Origin: Nostocoides sp. F2B08
GTDB lineage: Bacteria > Actinomycetota > Actinomycetes > Actinomycetales > Dermatophilaceae
Reading direction: 5' to 3'
Length of the DNA stretch: 64,000 bases
NCBI RefSeq assembly: GCF_009184895.1
Contig: NZ_WESE01000011.1
Coordinates: 1-64,000 of the forward strand
Shown here piece after piece: positions 18,873 to 27,804 of the stretch (position 1 is its first letter; each line of letters opens with the position of its first letter). The position numbers and the translations under genes are program-made. A model generated the notes under the pieces. It saw nothing but the letters and a program-made list of their open reading frames with translations. It did no database searches and was not told the DNA's origin.

Positions 18873-20186
18873 GTGACTCGCGCGGTGCGCCTGCTGGGGC
18901 TCGTCCTCCTCGCCGCGCTGATGACGCTCTCGCTCGTCTGGCCCCCACCGGCCGCCGCGGAGCCGACGGACGGCGAAGCGCCCGAGCTCGTCCTCTTCTA
19001 CGGCGATGGCTGTCCATACTGCGAGATGGAGCGGGAGTGGCTCGATGAGGTGCGTCGGGAGTATCCCGACCTGACCGTCCGGGAGTACGAGGTCTGGTAC
19101 GACGAGGACAACCAGACCCTGCTCATGGAGGTGGCTGCCGACCTCGGCTTCGAGGTCCAGGGCGTGCCGGTCACCGTTCTCGGCGAGCGGCACTGGATCG
19201 GGTTCTCGGATCCGCTGCGGGACGATATGGTCGTCGCGATCGAGGCGGCCCTGGCCGAGAACGCCGCTGGCGACGTCTCCGCCGAGACCGCGCCGCAGAC
19301 GACTGCGATCGAGGTCCCGCTTCTCGGGGAGGTCACGCTCGGCGACTCCCTCGTCGCCTCGACACTTCTCATCGGCTTCGTCGACGGCATGAATCCCTGC
19401 TCGCTGTGGGTCATCACCGTGCTCCTCGCCATCGTCGTACGCACCGGTGACCGGGGGAGGGTCTTCGCGATCGGCATCACCTTTCTCCTCGTCACGGCGC
19501 TCATCAACGGCCTGTTCATCATGGGCGTGTACTCGGCGCTCGGCCTGGTCTCCCACCTCGGCACGGTCCAGGTCGTCGTGGCGCTGGTCGCCGGCGCGTT
19601 CGGCGTCATCGGCATCAAGGACTACGTCGCGTTCAAGCAGGGCGTGACGATGTCGATCAGCGACTCGGCCAAGCCGGGTCTGTACCACCGGATGCGGCGG
19701 GCCGCCGGCCACGAGGCGCTGCTCCCGGCGCTCGCCGCGACCGCGGTGCTCGCGATGGGCGCCTCGCTGCTCGAGATCCCGTGCACGGCAGGGTTCCCGC
19801 TGCTGTGGGCCGGCCTCCTCGAGGCGAACGGCGTAGGCCCTGCCGAGGCCGTCGGGCTGCTGGTCCTCTATCTCATCCCCTTCCTGCTCGACGAGCTCAT
19901 CGTCTTCACCGTCGCGGTCGTGACCATGCGCTCGTTGAAGATGCAGGAGCGCCACGGCCGGCTCCTCAAGCTCGTCGCCGGGACGATGATGCTCGCCCTG
20001 GCCATCACCGTGCTCGTCGACCCGGAGGCGATGAGTGACCCGGGCACGGCCGTCCTCGTCTTCCTCGGTGCGTTCGGAGCGGCCACGCTCATCCACCTCA
20101 CGTGGTCCCGGTGGGGTCGCGATCTGGACCGCGACGGGGCAGGTGAGCACCGCATACCCCCACGTCAGCGGTCCGACGTGCGCTGA
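18873..20186 (+). CDS. Thioredoxin-like domain fused to DsbD/CcdA-type membrane domain
   Basis: A 437-residue membrane protein likely to move reducing equivalents across the membrane. Residues 1-29 form a signal peptide or anchor. A small thioredoxin/glutaredoxin-like domain with CPYC at 47-50 covers about 37-125. From about residue 150 there are six or so membrane segments of the DsbD/CcdA type, including the paired cysteines in GMNPCSLWVI and EIPCTAGFP. The redox domain is outside the cell if the N-terminal segment is cleaved. The GTG at 18873 is chosen because TACGAT is 6 nt upstream; the longer frame from 18711 is poor. The next gene begins 51 bp downstream, so a common operon is possible. 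Confidence 0.8.
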   Translation: MTRAVRLLGLVLLAALMTLSLVWPPPAAAEPTDGEAPELVLFYGDGCPYCEMEREWLDEVRREYPDLTVREYEVWYDEDNQTLLMEVAADLGFEVQGVPVTVLGERHWIGFSDPLRDDMVVAIEAALAENAAGDVSAETAPQTTAIEVPLLGEVTLGDSLVASTLLIGFVDGMNPCSLWVITVLLAIVVRTGDRGRVFAIGITFLLVTALINGLFIMGVYSALGLVSHLGTVQVVVALVAGAFGVIGIKDYVAFKQGVTMSISDSAKPGLYHRMRRAAGHEALLPALAATAVLAMGASLLEIPCTAGFPLLWAGLLEANGVGPAEAVGLLVLYLIPFLLDELIVFTVAVVTMRSLKMQERHGRLLKLVAGTMMLALAITVLVDPEAMSDPGTAVLVFLGAFGAATLIHLTWSRWGRDLDRDGAGEHRIPPRQRSDVR

Positions 20187-20237
20187 CGGGTGGCCTGCCG
20201 ACCAGCGCAACCCTCCAGACCTGAGACGATGGCGAGC

Positions 20238-21242
20238 ATGCCTGACCGAGACGAGAGACAGCCCCGCAGAGCGCTCGTCACCGGGGCGACCGGCTACATC
20301 GGGTCGCGTCTGGTGCCGAGGCTGCTCGAGGAGGGCTGGACCGTGCGCGTGCTGACGCGCAACCGCGCCAAGATCGAGCAGCGACGCTGGGTCGACGAGG
20401 TCGAGGTCGTCGAGGGCGACGCGACCGCCAAGATCACGTTGGCCGAGGCGCTCGCCGATGTCGACGTCGCGTACTACCTGCTGCACTCGATGGACGGACA
20501 GCCGGGCTTCGCCGACCGTGACCGGGACATGGCCCGCACCTTCGGCGTCGCGGCCTTCGAGGCGGGCGTCGGGCGTATCGTCTACCTCTCCGGCCTGCAC
20601 CCCGAGGGTCATCTCTCGGACCACCTCGCCTCCCGCGTCGAGGTCGGCGACCTGCTCATGGCCAGCGGCGTTCCGACCGCGGTCCTGCAGGCCGCGGTCA
20701 TCCTCGGGTCGGGTTCGGCGTCCTTCGAGATGCTGCGCCACCTCACCCATCGCCTGCCGGTCATGGTGGCGCCGAAGTGGCTGAACAACCGGATCCAGCC
20801 GATCGCCGTGCGGGATGTCCTGTACTACCTCGTCGCCGTCGCCGAGCTGCCTCCCGAGGTCAACCGGACCTTCGACATCGGCGGCCCGGACGTCCTCACC
20901 TACCGCGACATGATCCAGCGATATGCGCGGCTCACCGGCCACGGCGGCCGCGCCATCTACACGGTGCCGGTGCTCACGCCCTGGCTCGCGAGCCACTGGG
21001 TCGGTCTCGTCACGCCGGTGCCCGCTGGCATCGCCAAGCCGCTCGTGCAGAGCCTCGTCCACGAGGTGGTCTGCCACGAGCACGATCTCGACGAGCTCGT
21101 GGGCGCTCCCACCGGTGGCGCGCTCGGGTTCGACGACGCGGTGCGCGCGAGCATCGACGCCGAGCACGGTCCGAGACCGGAGCCCGGGACCGTCGACCCG
21201 GCCCGGATCACCGCCGCCGACCCGAAGTGGGCGGGAGACTGA
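20238..21242 (+). CDS. NAD(P)-binding SDR-family protein (NmrA-like)
   Basis: A 334-residue atypical short-chain dehydrogenase with the Rossmann motif GATGYIGS near residue 16 followed by RVLTRNRAKI near 37, DVAYYLLHSMDG near 76 and YLSGLHP near 115. The serine/tyrosine/lysine triad of classical enzymes is not evident, as in NmrA-like and yeast-type members that bind cofactor for sensing or act on quinones. The ATG at 20238 is 7 nt after GACGAT, a likely leaderless start; an upstream in-frame ATG at 20190 is possible. The CPBP protease follows after 3 bp, which implies coupling. Confidence 0.75.
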   Translation: MPDRDERQPRRALVTGATGYIGSRLVPRLLEEGWTVRVLTRNRAKIEQRRWVDEVEVVEGDATAKITLAEALADVDVAYYLLHSMDGQPGFADRDRDMARTFGVAAFEAGVGRIVYLSGLHPEGHLSDHLASRVEVGDLLMASGVPTAVLQAAVILGSGSASFEMLRHLTHRLPVMVAPKWLNNRIQPIAVRDVLYYLVAVAELPPEVNRTFDIGGPDVLTYRDMIQRYARLTGHGGRAIYTVPVLTPWLASHWVGLVTPVPAGIAKPLVQSLVHEVVCHEHDLDELVGAPTGGALGFDDAVRASIDAEHGPRPEPGTVDPARITAADPKWAGD

Positions 21243-21245
21243 CCC

Positions 21246-21968
21246 GTGCGAGCAGCGATCGCCGAGCTCCAGGCCTTCGTCCACGCCGCGCTCGTCGAGC
21301 CGGTCCCACGCGACCACGAGGAGTCCGACGCGCGGTTCCGTCGCCGGCGCGTCGTGGCCGTCGTCACGCTCCTGGTCGGCGCCGGTGTCCTCGGGTGGGC
21401 GCTGCGGATCGAGCCGGGTGACGAGCTCTTCTACGTCGCCACGGTCGCGCTCGCGGTCGTCTGGCTGGTCGGAGCGTTCGCCTCGGGGCAGCTCCACCTG
21501 GGTCACACGGTCACCCGCCGGGGTGAGCACTCCCGCCCGGTCCTCCAGCCGATCATCCTCGGCATCATCCTGCTGGCGGTCTTCTGCGCCGGCGCGCTCG
21601 TCGTCGGACGGATTCCCGTCCTCCGCAACCCCGTCCAGGACCTGCTCGACCACGCGCAGTTCGGCTCGCTACCCATCGTCGCGCTGATCACCGCTCTCAA
21701 CGGGATCTCGGAGGAGCTGTACTTCCGCGGCGCACTCTATGCGGGCGTCGGCCGCAAGCATGCCGTTCTCATCACGACCATCGTGTATGCGCTGGTCACC
21801 GCCGCGAGCGGCATTCCCCTCCTGGTGTTCGCGGCCGTCATCCTCGGTGTCGTCGTCGGGCTGCAGCGGCGCGTGACCGGCGGGATCATGGGCCCGATCA
21901 TCACCCACCTGATCTGGTCGCTCGGGATGCTGTTCCTGCTTCCGCCGTTGTTCGCCTGGGCGAGCTGA
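21246..21968 (+). CDS. CPBP-family intramembrane metalloprotease
   Basis: A 240-residue membrane protein with six or so hydrophobic segments. The CPBP (Abi/CAAX protease-like) motif 1 is EELYFRG near residue 157 (EExxxR), and motif 2 residues lie in the last helices (ITHLIWSLG near 219). Family members cleave prenylated proteins or protect producers from bacteriocins; the substrate here is unknown. The GTG start lies 3 bp after the SDR stop, so the two are translationally coupled. A convergent gene begins 34 bp downstream. Confidence 0.8.
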   Translation: MRAAIAELQAFVHAALVEPVPRDHEESDARFRRRRVVAVVTLLVGAGVLGWALRIEPGDELFYVATVALAVVWLVGAFASGQLHLGHTVTRRGEHSRPVLQPIILGIILLAVFCAGALVVGRIPVLRNPVQDLLDHAQFGSLPIVALITALNGISEELYFRGALYAGVGRKHAVLITTIVYALVTAASGIPLLVFAAVILGVVVGLQRRVTGGIMGPIITHLIWSLGMLFLLPPLFAWAS

Positions 21969-22002
21969 GCCAGTCGGGGGACGGCTCTCGGGGGGTCATC
22001 GC

Positions 22003-22902
22003 TCACCGGGGAAGGGTCACGAGGGTGTAGCCGGCGGCCCGGATGCCGTCGATGATGCGCGGAAGCGCGTCCGCGTCGAGAGTGGTGCCGTCCTTCGGGT
22101 TGGAGCCGACGTGCATGAGCACGATCTCGCCCGGCTGGAGGCCGGCCATGACGCGTTCGTAGACGATCTCGGCGGTGATGCCGCCTGAGGTTCCCTTCCA
22201 GCCGAGGGTGTCGACCGTCCACCGGTAGGCGACGTAGCACTCGTCGTTGACCAGGCCGATCGTCGTCGCGTCACGGGCGCCGAACGGGAAGCGGAACAGC
22301 GGCCGCGTCTCGGCGCCGGTCTGGGCGCGGATCGTCGCTCGACCCGAACGGATCTGGTCGACCACCTGGGTGCGGGTCAGGGTCGTCAGGTCGGGGTGCG
22401 TCTGGGTGTGGTTGCCGACCGGGTACGAACGGGCGATCTCCCGGGCCAGGGCCGGATGGTCGAGAGTGAAGTCGCCGGTGAAGAAGAAGGTGGCCGGTGC
22501 GTTCTTCGCGGCGAGGGTGTCGAGGATCTTCCGCCCACCGGCGTCGCTGGCGCCGCCGTCGAAGGTCAGCGCGACGACCCGCTTCGTCGTCGCGACCCGC
22601 TCGACGTCCATTCCCTCGTAGGGGCCGAGGTCGCATGAGGGTGCCGGGGGAGGGGTTGTCGGCGCTGGGGTTGTCGCCGCGGTAGGTGTCGGCGCTGGGG
22701 TCGTCGGCCCAGGGCTTGTCGGTGCAGGGGTCGACGATCTCGTGGTCCAGGTGCGCGTCGGCGGCGTCGCGGTGGGGGCGGCGGTGCTCCGTCCCTGCTC
22801 CGGAGCGTCCGAACCACAGGCGCTGGCGACCAGTGACACCGTGAGGAGGACTGCGGCCACCGCGCACCGAGCCCATCGTGACCCTGTGGTCGTCGTCCGC
22901 AT
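22003..22902 (-). CDS. Lipoprotein polysaccharide deacetylase (NodB domain)
   Basis: A 299-residue exported lipoprotein. Residues 1-28 form a signal peptide ending in a lipobox (VASAC). A Pro/Thr/Ala-rich linker of about 60 residues follows. The NodB homology domain covers roughly 105-295: ALTFDGGAS (metal Asp), HTQTHP (metal His pair) and RFPFGA, then DTLGWKG near 240. It should remove acetyl groups from a cell-wall or capsular glycan. The ATG at 22902 is supported by GGAGG 8 nt upstream; the frame extends further but without a signal sequence at its start. Monocistronic, convergent with the CPBP protease. Confidence 0.85.
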   Translation of the reverse strand: MRTTTTGSRWARCAVAAVLLTVSLVASACGSDAPEQGRSTAAPTATPPTRTWTTRSSTPAPTSPGPTTPAPTPTAATTPAPTTPPPAPSCDLGPYEGMDVERVATTKRVVALTFDGGASDAGGRKILDTLAAKNAPATFFFTGDFTLDHPALAREIARSYPVGNHTQTHPDLTTLTRTQVVDQIRSGRATIRAQTGAETRPLFRFPFGARDATTIGLVNDECYVAYRWTVDTLGWKGTSGGITAEIVYERVMAGLQPGEIVLMHVGSNPKDGTTLDADALPRIIDGIRAAGYTLVTLPR

Positions 22903-23112
22903 CACGATCGCCTCCTCGGTGGCCACCGATACGACGCCCGAGGGGACCGGACGGTTGACGGCTGACGACGACGTCACAGTGGACGTCGACGTGACGAGCG
23001 GACCGTGTCGAGAGGGCTGTGGACGACGGACCTGCGCTGTCGGTGGCGACGCCTACGCTGGTGCCCGCACCACCGCATACCCCCGACTCGAGCGCCAGGA
23101 GGAAGGCCGCCG

Positions 23113-23799
23113 ATGCACACCGCGACCGCGCTGCGGCTGGCCCGATCCCTGCTCGACGAGCACGGACTGCGGGACTGGACCCTGGCACTCGACCGGGCGA
23201 AGACCCGGGCCGGGGCCACGCATTTCAGGAGCCGCCGGATCACGCTGAGCGGGCCACTGACCCGCGCACACGACGAGGATCTCGTCCGCGACACGATCCT
23301 GCACGAGATCGCCCATGCGCTCGTCGGGCCGGACCATGGTCACGACAGGGTGTGGAAGGCCAAGGCCCGCCAGATCGGGGCCAGCGACCAGCGGTGCTTC
23401 TCGTCCGAGGCCGCGCGCGAGCTGGCGCCGTTCATCGGCATCTGCCCCGCCGGGCACGAGGTCCGGCGCCACCGGCGTCCGACGCGGCTCATCGCGTGCG
23501 CGCAGTGCTCGTCGTCGTTCGACCCTGCGCATCTGTTCGAGTGGACCTACCGCGGCCGAGGTTTCACCGCACACCCGGACTATGTCCGGGCCGTGGCCGG
23601 AGCCCGCTCCGACGGTGGTCCCGTCGGCATGATTGCGCAGAAGCCGATGCTCGAGCTCGGGACCGTCGCCCGCATCGTGGCGGACGGACGGTTCCACGGC
23701 TGCACCGGCGAGATCGAGGGCGTCGGCCGGAGTCGCTACCAGGTCCGCGTCGACGAGGGCATCCTCAGCGTTCCGTTCGACCTCGTCGAGCCCGCCTGA
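23113..23799 (+). CDS. SprT-like zinc metalloprotease
   Basis: A 228-residue protein with an SprT-type zinc motif HEIAHALVGPDHGHDRVW near residue 63 (HExxH with a downstream H and W), followed by a treble-clef-like zinc site around CPAGHE near 112 and CAQCSSSFD near 131. SprT-like proteins in bacteria are poorly understood; the eukaryotic relative Spartan removes DNA-protein crosslinks. The ATG at 23113 has GGAGG upstream; a longer frame opens at 23005. It is divergent from the deacetylase and has its own promoter region, which contains one CCGCATAC octamer (23073-23080). Confidence 0.8.
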   Translation: MHTATALRLARSLLDEHGLRDWTLALDRAKTRAGATHFRSRRITLSGPLTRAHDEDLVRDTILHEIAHALVGPDHGHDRVWKAKARQIGASDQRCFSSEAARELAPFIGICPAGHEVRRHRRPTRLIACAQCSSSFDPAHLFEWTYRGRGFTAHPDYVRAVAGARSDGGPVGMIAQKPMLELGTVARIVADGRFHGCTGEIEGVGRSRYQVRVDEGILSVPFDLVEPA

Positions 23800-23829
23800 G
23801 GCCGGGCCTCACCGCTGCCGCCACCGCGG

Positions 23830-24729
23830 TCAGGCCGGAACGACGGCCCGTCGCGCGTTGCGGTCGATCTCCTCGGCCATCTCCGCCAGACGTGGGGTCG
23901 GGAGGTCATGCCCCATGTCGGGGAACATCAACAACCGGGAGTGCCGGATCGCTCGTGCGGTCGCGACGCCACCACTCGGAGTGACGAGCTTGTCGCGCAT
24001 CCCGTGGATGACGAGGGTGGGACATTCGATCCGACGCAGACCCTCGGTGCGGTCGGGGCTCGCACCGATCGCGATGAGCTGACGCACCCCGCCCACGGTG
24101 TCGGTGCTGCGCTCGAGCGACAGCTCGACGATCTCCCGGATCCGGTCCTCGTCGTAGTGCGGTCCGGAGATGGAGCGCCACGTGCGCAGCGCCCGGTCGA
24201 CCGCCGCAGCGCGGTCCTTCGGGGGCTCGGCGAGGAGCGTGGACGGCAGCTTGGTCAGGAGCGAGGGATGGACCCGGCCGACGGTCTTGCGACCTGTCGT
24301 CGACATGATCGAGCAGAGCGAGGCGACCCGCTCGGGGTGGTCGATCGTGATCTGCTGGACGATCATCCCGCCCATGGACGCACCGACGAGGTGGACGCGG
24401 TCGTGGCCGAGATGGTCCATGAGGCCGACGATGTCGGCCGCCATGTGCTCGATGAGGTAGTCGGCCTTGGCCCGGGCCTTGGCGGGACGGACCACCGACG
24501 TGATGACGTCCTTGCGCTGTGGGGCAGGTCCCTCGGTCTTGCTCGACAGCCCGATGTCCCGGTTGTCCATCCGGACGACCTGGTACCCACGCCCCACGAG
24601 GTCGTCGATGAGCTCGCGCGGCCAGGCGACCATCTGGGTGTTCAGCCCCATGACCAGATAGAGGGGCACCCCGTCGCCGAACACCTCGTACTCCAGCTCG
24701 ATCCCATCGGTGACAGCGGCTCTCGGCAT
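23830..24729 (-). CDS. Alpha/beta hydrolase
   Basis: A 299-residue alpha/beta hydrolase. The nucleophile elbow GASMGG lies near residue 116, an oxyanion-region GLNTQ motif near 28 and the catalytic His in DMGHDLP near 271. The overall length fits esterases, epoxide hydrolases and proline iminopeptidase-like enzymes; the sequence does not say which. The start is leaderless: TAGACT (24737-24742, minus strand) is 7 nt before the ATG. It is divergent from the patatin gene, with only 46 bp between the two starts. Confidence 0.8.
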   Translation of the reverse strand: MPRAAVTDGIELEYEVFGDGVPLYLVMGLNTQMVAWPRELIDDLVGRGYQVVRMDNRDIGLSSKTEGPAPQRKDVITSVVRPAKARAKADYLIEHMAADIVGLMDHLGHDRVHLVGASMGGMIVQQITIDHPERVASLCSIMSTTGRKTVGRVHPSLLTKLPSTLLAEPPKDRAAAVDRALRTWRSISGPHYDEDRIREIVELSLERSTDTVGGVRQLIAIGASPDRTEGLRRIECPTLVIHGMRDKLVTPSGGVATARAIRHSRLLMFPDMGHDLPTPRLAEMAEEIDRNARRAVVPA

Positions 24730-24736
24730 GGCGCCA

Positions 24737-24769
24737 AGTCTACGACCCGGGTGAGCGCCCGCTTAGCAT
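24737..24769. promoter_or_regulatory. Compact divergent leaderless promoters
   Basis: TAGACT on the minus strand (24737-24742) is 7 nt from the hydrolase ATG and TAGCAT on the plus strand (24764-24769) is 6 nt from the patatin ATG. With only 46 bp between starts, the two promoters overlap and probably compete or are jointly regulated. Confidence 0.55.
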
Positions 24770-24775
24770 GGTCGT

Positions 24776-25645
24776 ATGCGCGAGTCCGGATCCACGCGCC
24801 GTGCCCTCGTGCTCGGCAGCGGAGGACATGCCGGCATCGCCTGGGAGATCGGCCTCATCCTCGGACTGGCCGAGCACGGTATCGACGTCACTGCGGCGGA
24901 TCTCCTCGTCGGCAGCAGCGCCGGGTCCGTCGTAGCGAGCCACCTCGCCCTGGGGCGGGACATCCACGAGGCGTTGGACCGGCTCGACTCACCCGCCGTC
25001 GCCGCCACCGGCACGCGGATGGGACCGAGCGTCCTGGCCCGCTACCTGGCCGCCTCAGTGCGGCCAGGGTCACGCGCGAGCGGGCGGGCCTGGTTGGCCC
25101 GACGGGCCGAGCGCTCGGCCGTCATCGACGAGGAGTCCTTCGTCGCCGCCGTCGCTCAGGGGATCGACGACGCCGACTGGCCAGATCGCGACCTGATGAT
25201 CACGGCCGTGCGGGCCGACACGGGGCAGGCCGTCGCCTTCACCCGCGACAGCGGCGTGCCGCTCGCGCGGGCCGTCGCCGCGAGCTGCGCCGTGCCGCTC
25301 CTCTACCCACCCGTGACGATCCACGGGGACCGCTACGTCGACGGGGGCATCCGGACCGTGGCCAACGCCGACATGGCGATCGGCTGTGACCGAGTGCTCG
25401 TCATCGCGCCCGTCGCGTTCGCGCTCCGGCGCTCCGACCGCCCCCGGGCCCAGCTCGCCTCGCTCGGGCCTCGGGTGCGCTCGACCTGCATCGTCCCCGA
25501 CGAGGCATCCCTGGCGGCGATGGGCCGCAACCTGCTCGACCCGACCTGTGCGCCGGCCGCCCGGGAGGCCGGCACCGCCCAGGCCGCGCACGTGGCCGGC
25601 CGGGTCGTCGAGGTGTGGCACGAGCCGGTGCGAACCGACGGATAG
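24776..25645 (+). CDS. Patatin-like phospholipase
   Basis: A 289-residue patatin-like acyl hydrolase with a Ser-Asp dyad. The glycine-rich oxyanion motif LVLGSGGHAGIAW is near residue 11, the nucleophile GSSAGS near 46 and the catalytic DGG in YVDGGIRT near 188. Such enzymes cleave acyl chains from phospholipids or other lipids; some are toxins of defence systems, but this one stands alone with a hydrolase partner on the other strand and no cyclase-like neighbour. Leaderless start. Confidence 0.85.
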   Translation: MRESGSTRRALVLGSGGHAGIAWEIGLILGLAEHGIDVTAADLLVGSSAGSVVASHLALGRDIHEALDRLDSPAVAATGTRMGPSVLARYLAASVRPGSRASGRAWLARRAERSAVIDEESFVAAVAQGIDDADWPDRDLMITAVRADTGQAVAFTRDSGVPLARAVAASCAVPLLYPPVTIHGDRYVDGGIRTVANADMAIGCDRVLVIAPVAFALRRSDRPRAQLASLGPRVRSTCIVPDEASLAAMGRNLLDPTCAPAAREAGTAQAAHVAGRVVEVWHEPVRTDG

Positions 25646-25690
25646 GCTGCACCGCATACCTCCGACCCCCTGCCCCAGAAGGACCTCGCC

Positions 25691-26914
25691 GTGACCGACC
25701 GCGACGACGCGCAGCACCTCATCACCCTCACCGAGACGTATGCCGCGCACAACTACCACCCGCTGCCCATCGTGTTGCGCGAGGGCCACGGAGCCTGGGT
25801 GACCGACGTCGACGGCCGGCGCTTCCTCGACTGCCTGGCGGGGTACTCGGCCCTGAACTTCGGCCACGGACACCCCGATCTCGTGGCGGCGGCCCACGCC
25901 CAGCTCGACCGGCTCACGCTGACGTCACGAGCCTTCTACAGCGAGGAGATGGCGCTCTTCGCCCGCGACCTGGCCCGCCTGACGGGCAAGGAGATGGTGC
26001 TGCCGATGAACTCCGGCGCCGAGGCTGTCGAGACCGCGATCAAGGTCGCCCGTCGATGGGGCTACGAGGTCAAGGGCGTTCCGGCGCACCAGGCGTCGAT
26101 GGTCGTCATGGACGGCAACTTCCACGGCCGGACGACGACCATCGTGTCGTTCTCGACGGACGAGGTGGCCCGAGTCGGCTACTCGCCCTACACCCCCGGC
26201 TTCCGACTGGCCAAGTACGGCTCGCTCGCCGCGATCGACGAGCGCATCGACGACACGACCGTCGCGGTGCTGCTCGAGCCGATCCAGGGCGAGGGCGGCG
26301 TCGTCATCCCTCCGGACGGCTTCCTCCGTGAGGTGCGTGAGATGTGTTCCGCCCGGGGCGTGCTCATGATCGCCGATGAGATCCAGTCGGGTCTGGCGCG
26401 CACCGGGCGCACCTTCGCCTGCGACCACGAGGACGTCGTCCCGGACATGTACATCCTCGGCAAGGCGCTCGGAGGCGGCATCCTGCCGGTGTCCGCCGTC
26501 GCCGCCGACCGGGACGTCCTCGGCGTCATCACCCCCGGCTCCCACGGGTCGACCTTCGGCGGCAACCCCTTCGCCGCCGCGGTCGGGCGCGCCGTCGTCG
26601 CGCTTCTCGAGACCGGCGATTTCCAGGACCGGGCGGCCCGCCTCGGGAGGCGGCTCGAGGAGGGTCTGCGTCCGCTGGTGGGTGCCGGGCTCGTCGAGCT
26701 GCGGGTCCGCGGCCTGTGGGCCGGCCTGGACATCGACCCGGGCATCATGACCGGACGTGAGATGTCCGTCGCCATGATGGAGCGCGGCCTGCTCGCCAAG
26801 GACACCCACGGCTCGACCATCCGCCTCGCGCCCCCGATCGTCGCGAGCAAGAAGGACATCGACCTCATCGTCTCGACGATCACGGAGATCCTTCGGGAGC
26901 GTCGGGCCGGATGA
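25691..26914 (+). CDS. rocD: Ornithine aminotransferase
   Basis: A 407-residue class III PLP aminotransferase expected to convert L-ornithine and 2-oxoglutarate to glutamate 5-semialdehyde and glutamate. Typical features are YSALNFGHGHP near residue 54, MNSGAEAVETAIKVAR near 106, DEIQSGLARTG near 228, GKALGGG with the PLP lysine near 255, and GSTFGGNP near 283. The length and the LAAKxTHxxTIRLxPP-like end (LAKDTHGSTIRLAPP) match ornithine aminotransferases. The GTG start has AGAAGG upstream. Two small membrane protein genes overlap its end. Confidence 0.88.
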   Translation: MTDRDDAQHLITLTETYAAHNYHPLPIVLREGHGAWVTDVDGRRFLDCLAGYSALNFGHGHPDLVAAAHAQLDRLTLTSRAFYSEEMALFARDLARLTGKEMVLPMNSGAEAVETAIKVARRWGYEVKGVPAHQASMVVMDGNFHGRTTTIVSFSTDEVARVGYSPYTPGFRLAKYGSLAAIDERIDDTTVAVLLEPIQGEGGVVIPPDGFLREVREMCSARGVLMIADEIQSGLARTGRTFACDHEDVVPDMYILGKALGGGILPVSAVAADRDVLGVITPGSHGSTFGGNPFAAAVGRAVVALLETGDFQDRAARLGRRLEEGLRPLVGAGLVELRVRGLWAGLDIDPGIMTGREMSVAMMERGLLAKDTHGSTIRLAPPIVASKKDIDLIVSTITEILRERRAG

Positions 26915-27273
26915 TCTTCGCGCTCACCCTCGTCGTCTGCGCGGCCAGCCTCGTCCTCATGGTGCTCGCGGGGGTGTACGCCTACCGCGACCGTCTGATC
27001 GACGACCCGCTCCTCGGCGTCGCGGCGGTCGTCCTGCTCGGCACGCTCGTCCAGCTCGTCATCGGGCTGGCCCGGATGTCCTCGATCGACGAGGGGAGTG
27101 AGCTGGCGACGTTCGCGGCCTACCTCGTGTCGTTGCCGTTCATCCCGCTGATGACGACCTTCCTGGCGATCAAGGAGAAGACGCGGTGGGCGATGGGCTC
27201 GATCGCCGTCGGCGCGTTCGCCGTGCTCGTCATGACGGCGAGGCTCCAGCAGATCTGGAACCTCAATGTCTGA
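26911..27273 (+). CDS. Small four-helix membrane protein A
   Basis: A 120-residue integral membrane protein with four hydrophobic segments and no recognisable motif. Its ATG overlaps the rocD stop codon (ATGA), so it is translationally coupled. Paired small membrane proteins of this kind recur in actinobacteria with no known role. Confidence 0.7.
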   Translation: MIFALTLVVCAASLVLMVLAGVYAYRDRLIDDPLLGVAAVVLLGTLVQLVIGLARMSSIDEGSELATFAAYLVSLPFIPLMTTFLAIKEKTRWAMGSIAVGAFAVLVMTARLQQIWNLNV

Positions 27274-27706
27274 CCCGGTCTCGACCCCCCACCCCGGGAC
27301 GACCCGTGATGCCTCTCACGACCTGCGCTCCGGGCCCGGCATCATCATCGTCTCCGTCTACGGAGTCCTCGCCCTCGCGGCGACGGGCCGATCGATCCTC
27401 CAGATCGTCGAGTACTTCGAGCGGGCTCCGCTGTCGTACGTGCTGTCCGCCTTCGCCGCCGTCGTCTACCTCATCGCCACGGTCGCCCTGGCCCGCGGTA
27501 TGCGACGGCTGGCCTGGGTGGCCATCTCCATCGAGATGGTCGGGGTCGTCGTCGTCGGTATCGCCTCCTACCTCGTGCCGGACGCCTTCCCGGACCGCAC
27601 CGTGTGGTCCCAGTTCGGCAACGGCTACGGCTACGTGCCCCTGGTCCTGCCGGTGATCGGGCTGTGGTGGCTGGCCCGCAGCGGGCGAGCGCCGCATACC
27701 GACTGA
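27266..27706 (+). CDS. Small four-helix membrane protein B
   Basis: A 146-residue membrane protein with four hydrophobic segments after a 25-residue polar N-terminus. It overlaps the preceding gene by 8 bp. The two probably form a complex or paralogous pair, although their sequences are not obviously alike. A strong terminator follows. Confidence 0.7.
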   Translation: MSDPVSTPHPGTTRDASHDLRSGPGIIIVSVYGVLALAATGRSILQIVEYFERAPLSYVLSAFAAVVYLIATVALARGMRRLAWVAISIEMVGVVVVGIASYLVPDAFPDRTVWSQFGNGYGYVPLVLPVIGLWWLARSGRAPHTD

Positions 27707-27737
27707 ACGCTCCGACTGGCGCGCCGCGCACACCGAG

Positions 27738-27769
27738 GAGCCCCCGACCACCGAGGTGGTCGGGGGCTC
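27738..27769. terminator. Strong bidirectional terminator
   Basis: Stem of about 14 bp, 27738-27751 with 27756-27769, rich in G and C, with a 4-nt loop, between the convergent rocD and liv operons. Confidence 0.8.
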
Positions 27770-27804
27770 CGCATCACCCGACGTCCGTCAGGTGACGGAC
27801 AGGG

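Noticed and set aside
21246-21968. CPBP protease as an abortive-infection gene
   Set aside because: It is coupled to an SDR gene in an apparently metabolic unit; the old Abi label of the family is not evidence of defence.
24776-25645. Patatin as part of a CBASS-like defence system
   Set aside because: No cyclic-nucleotide synthase, ubiquitin-like or HORMA gene is near; the neighbours are an alpha/beta hydrolase and rocD.
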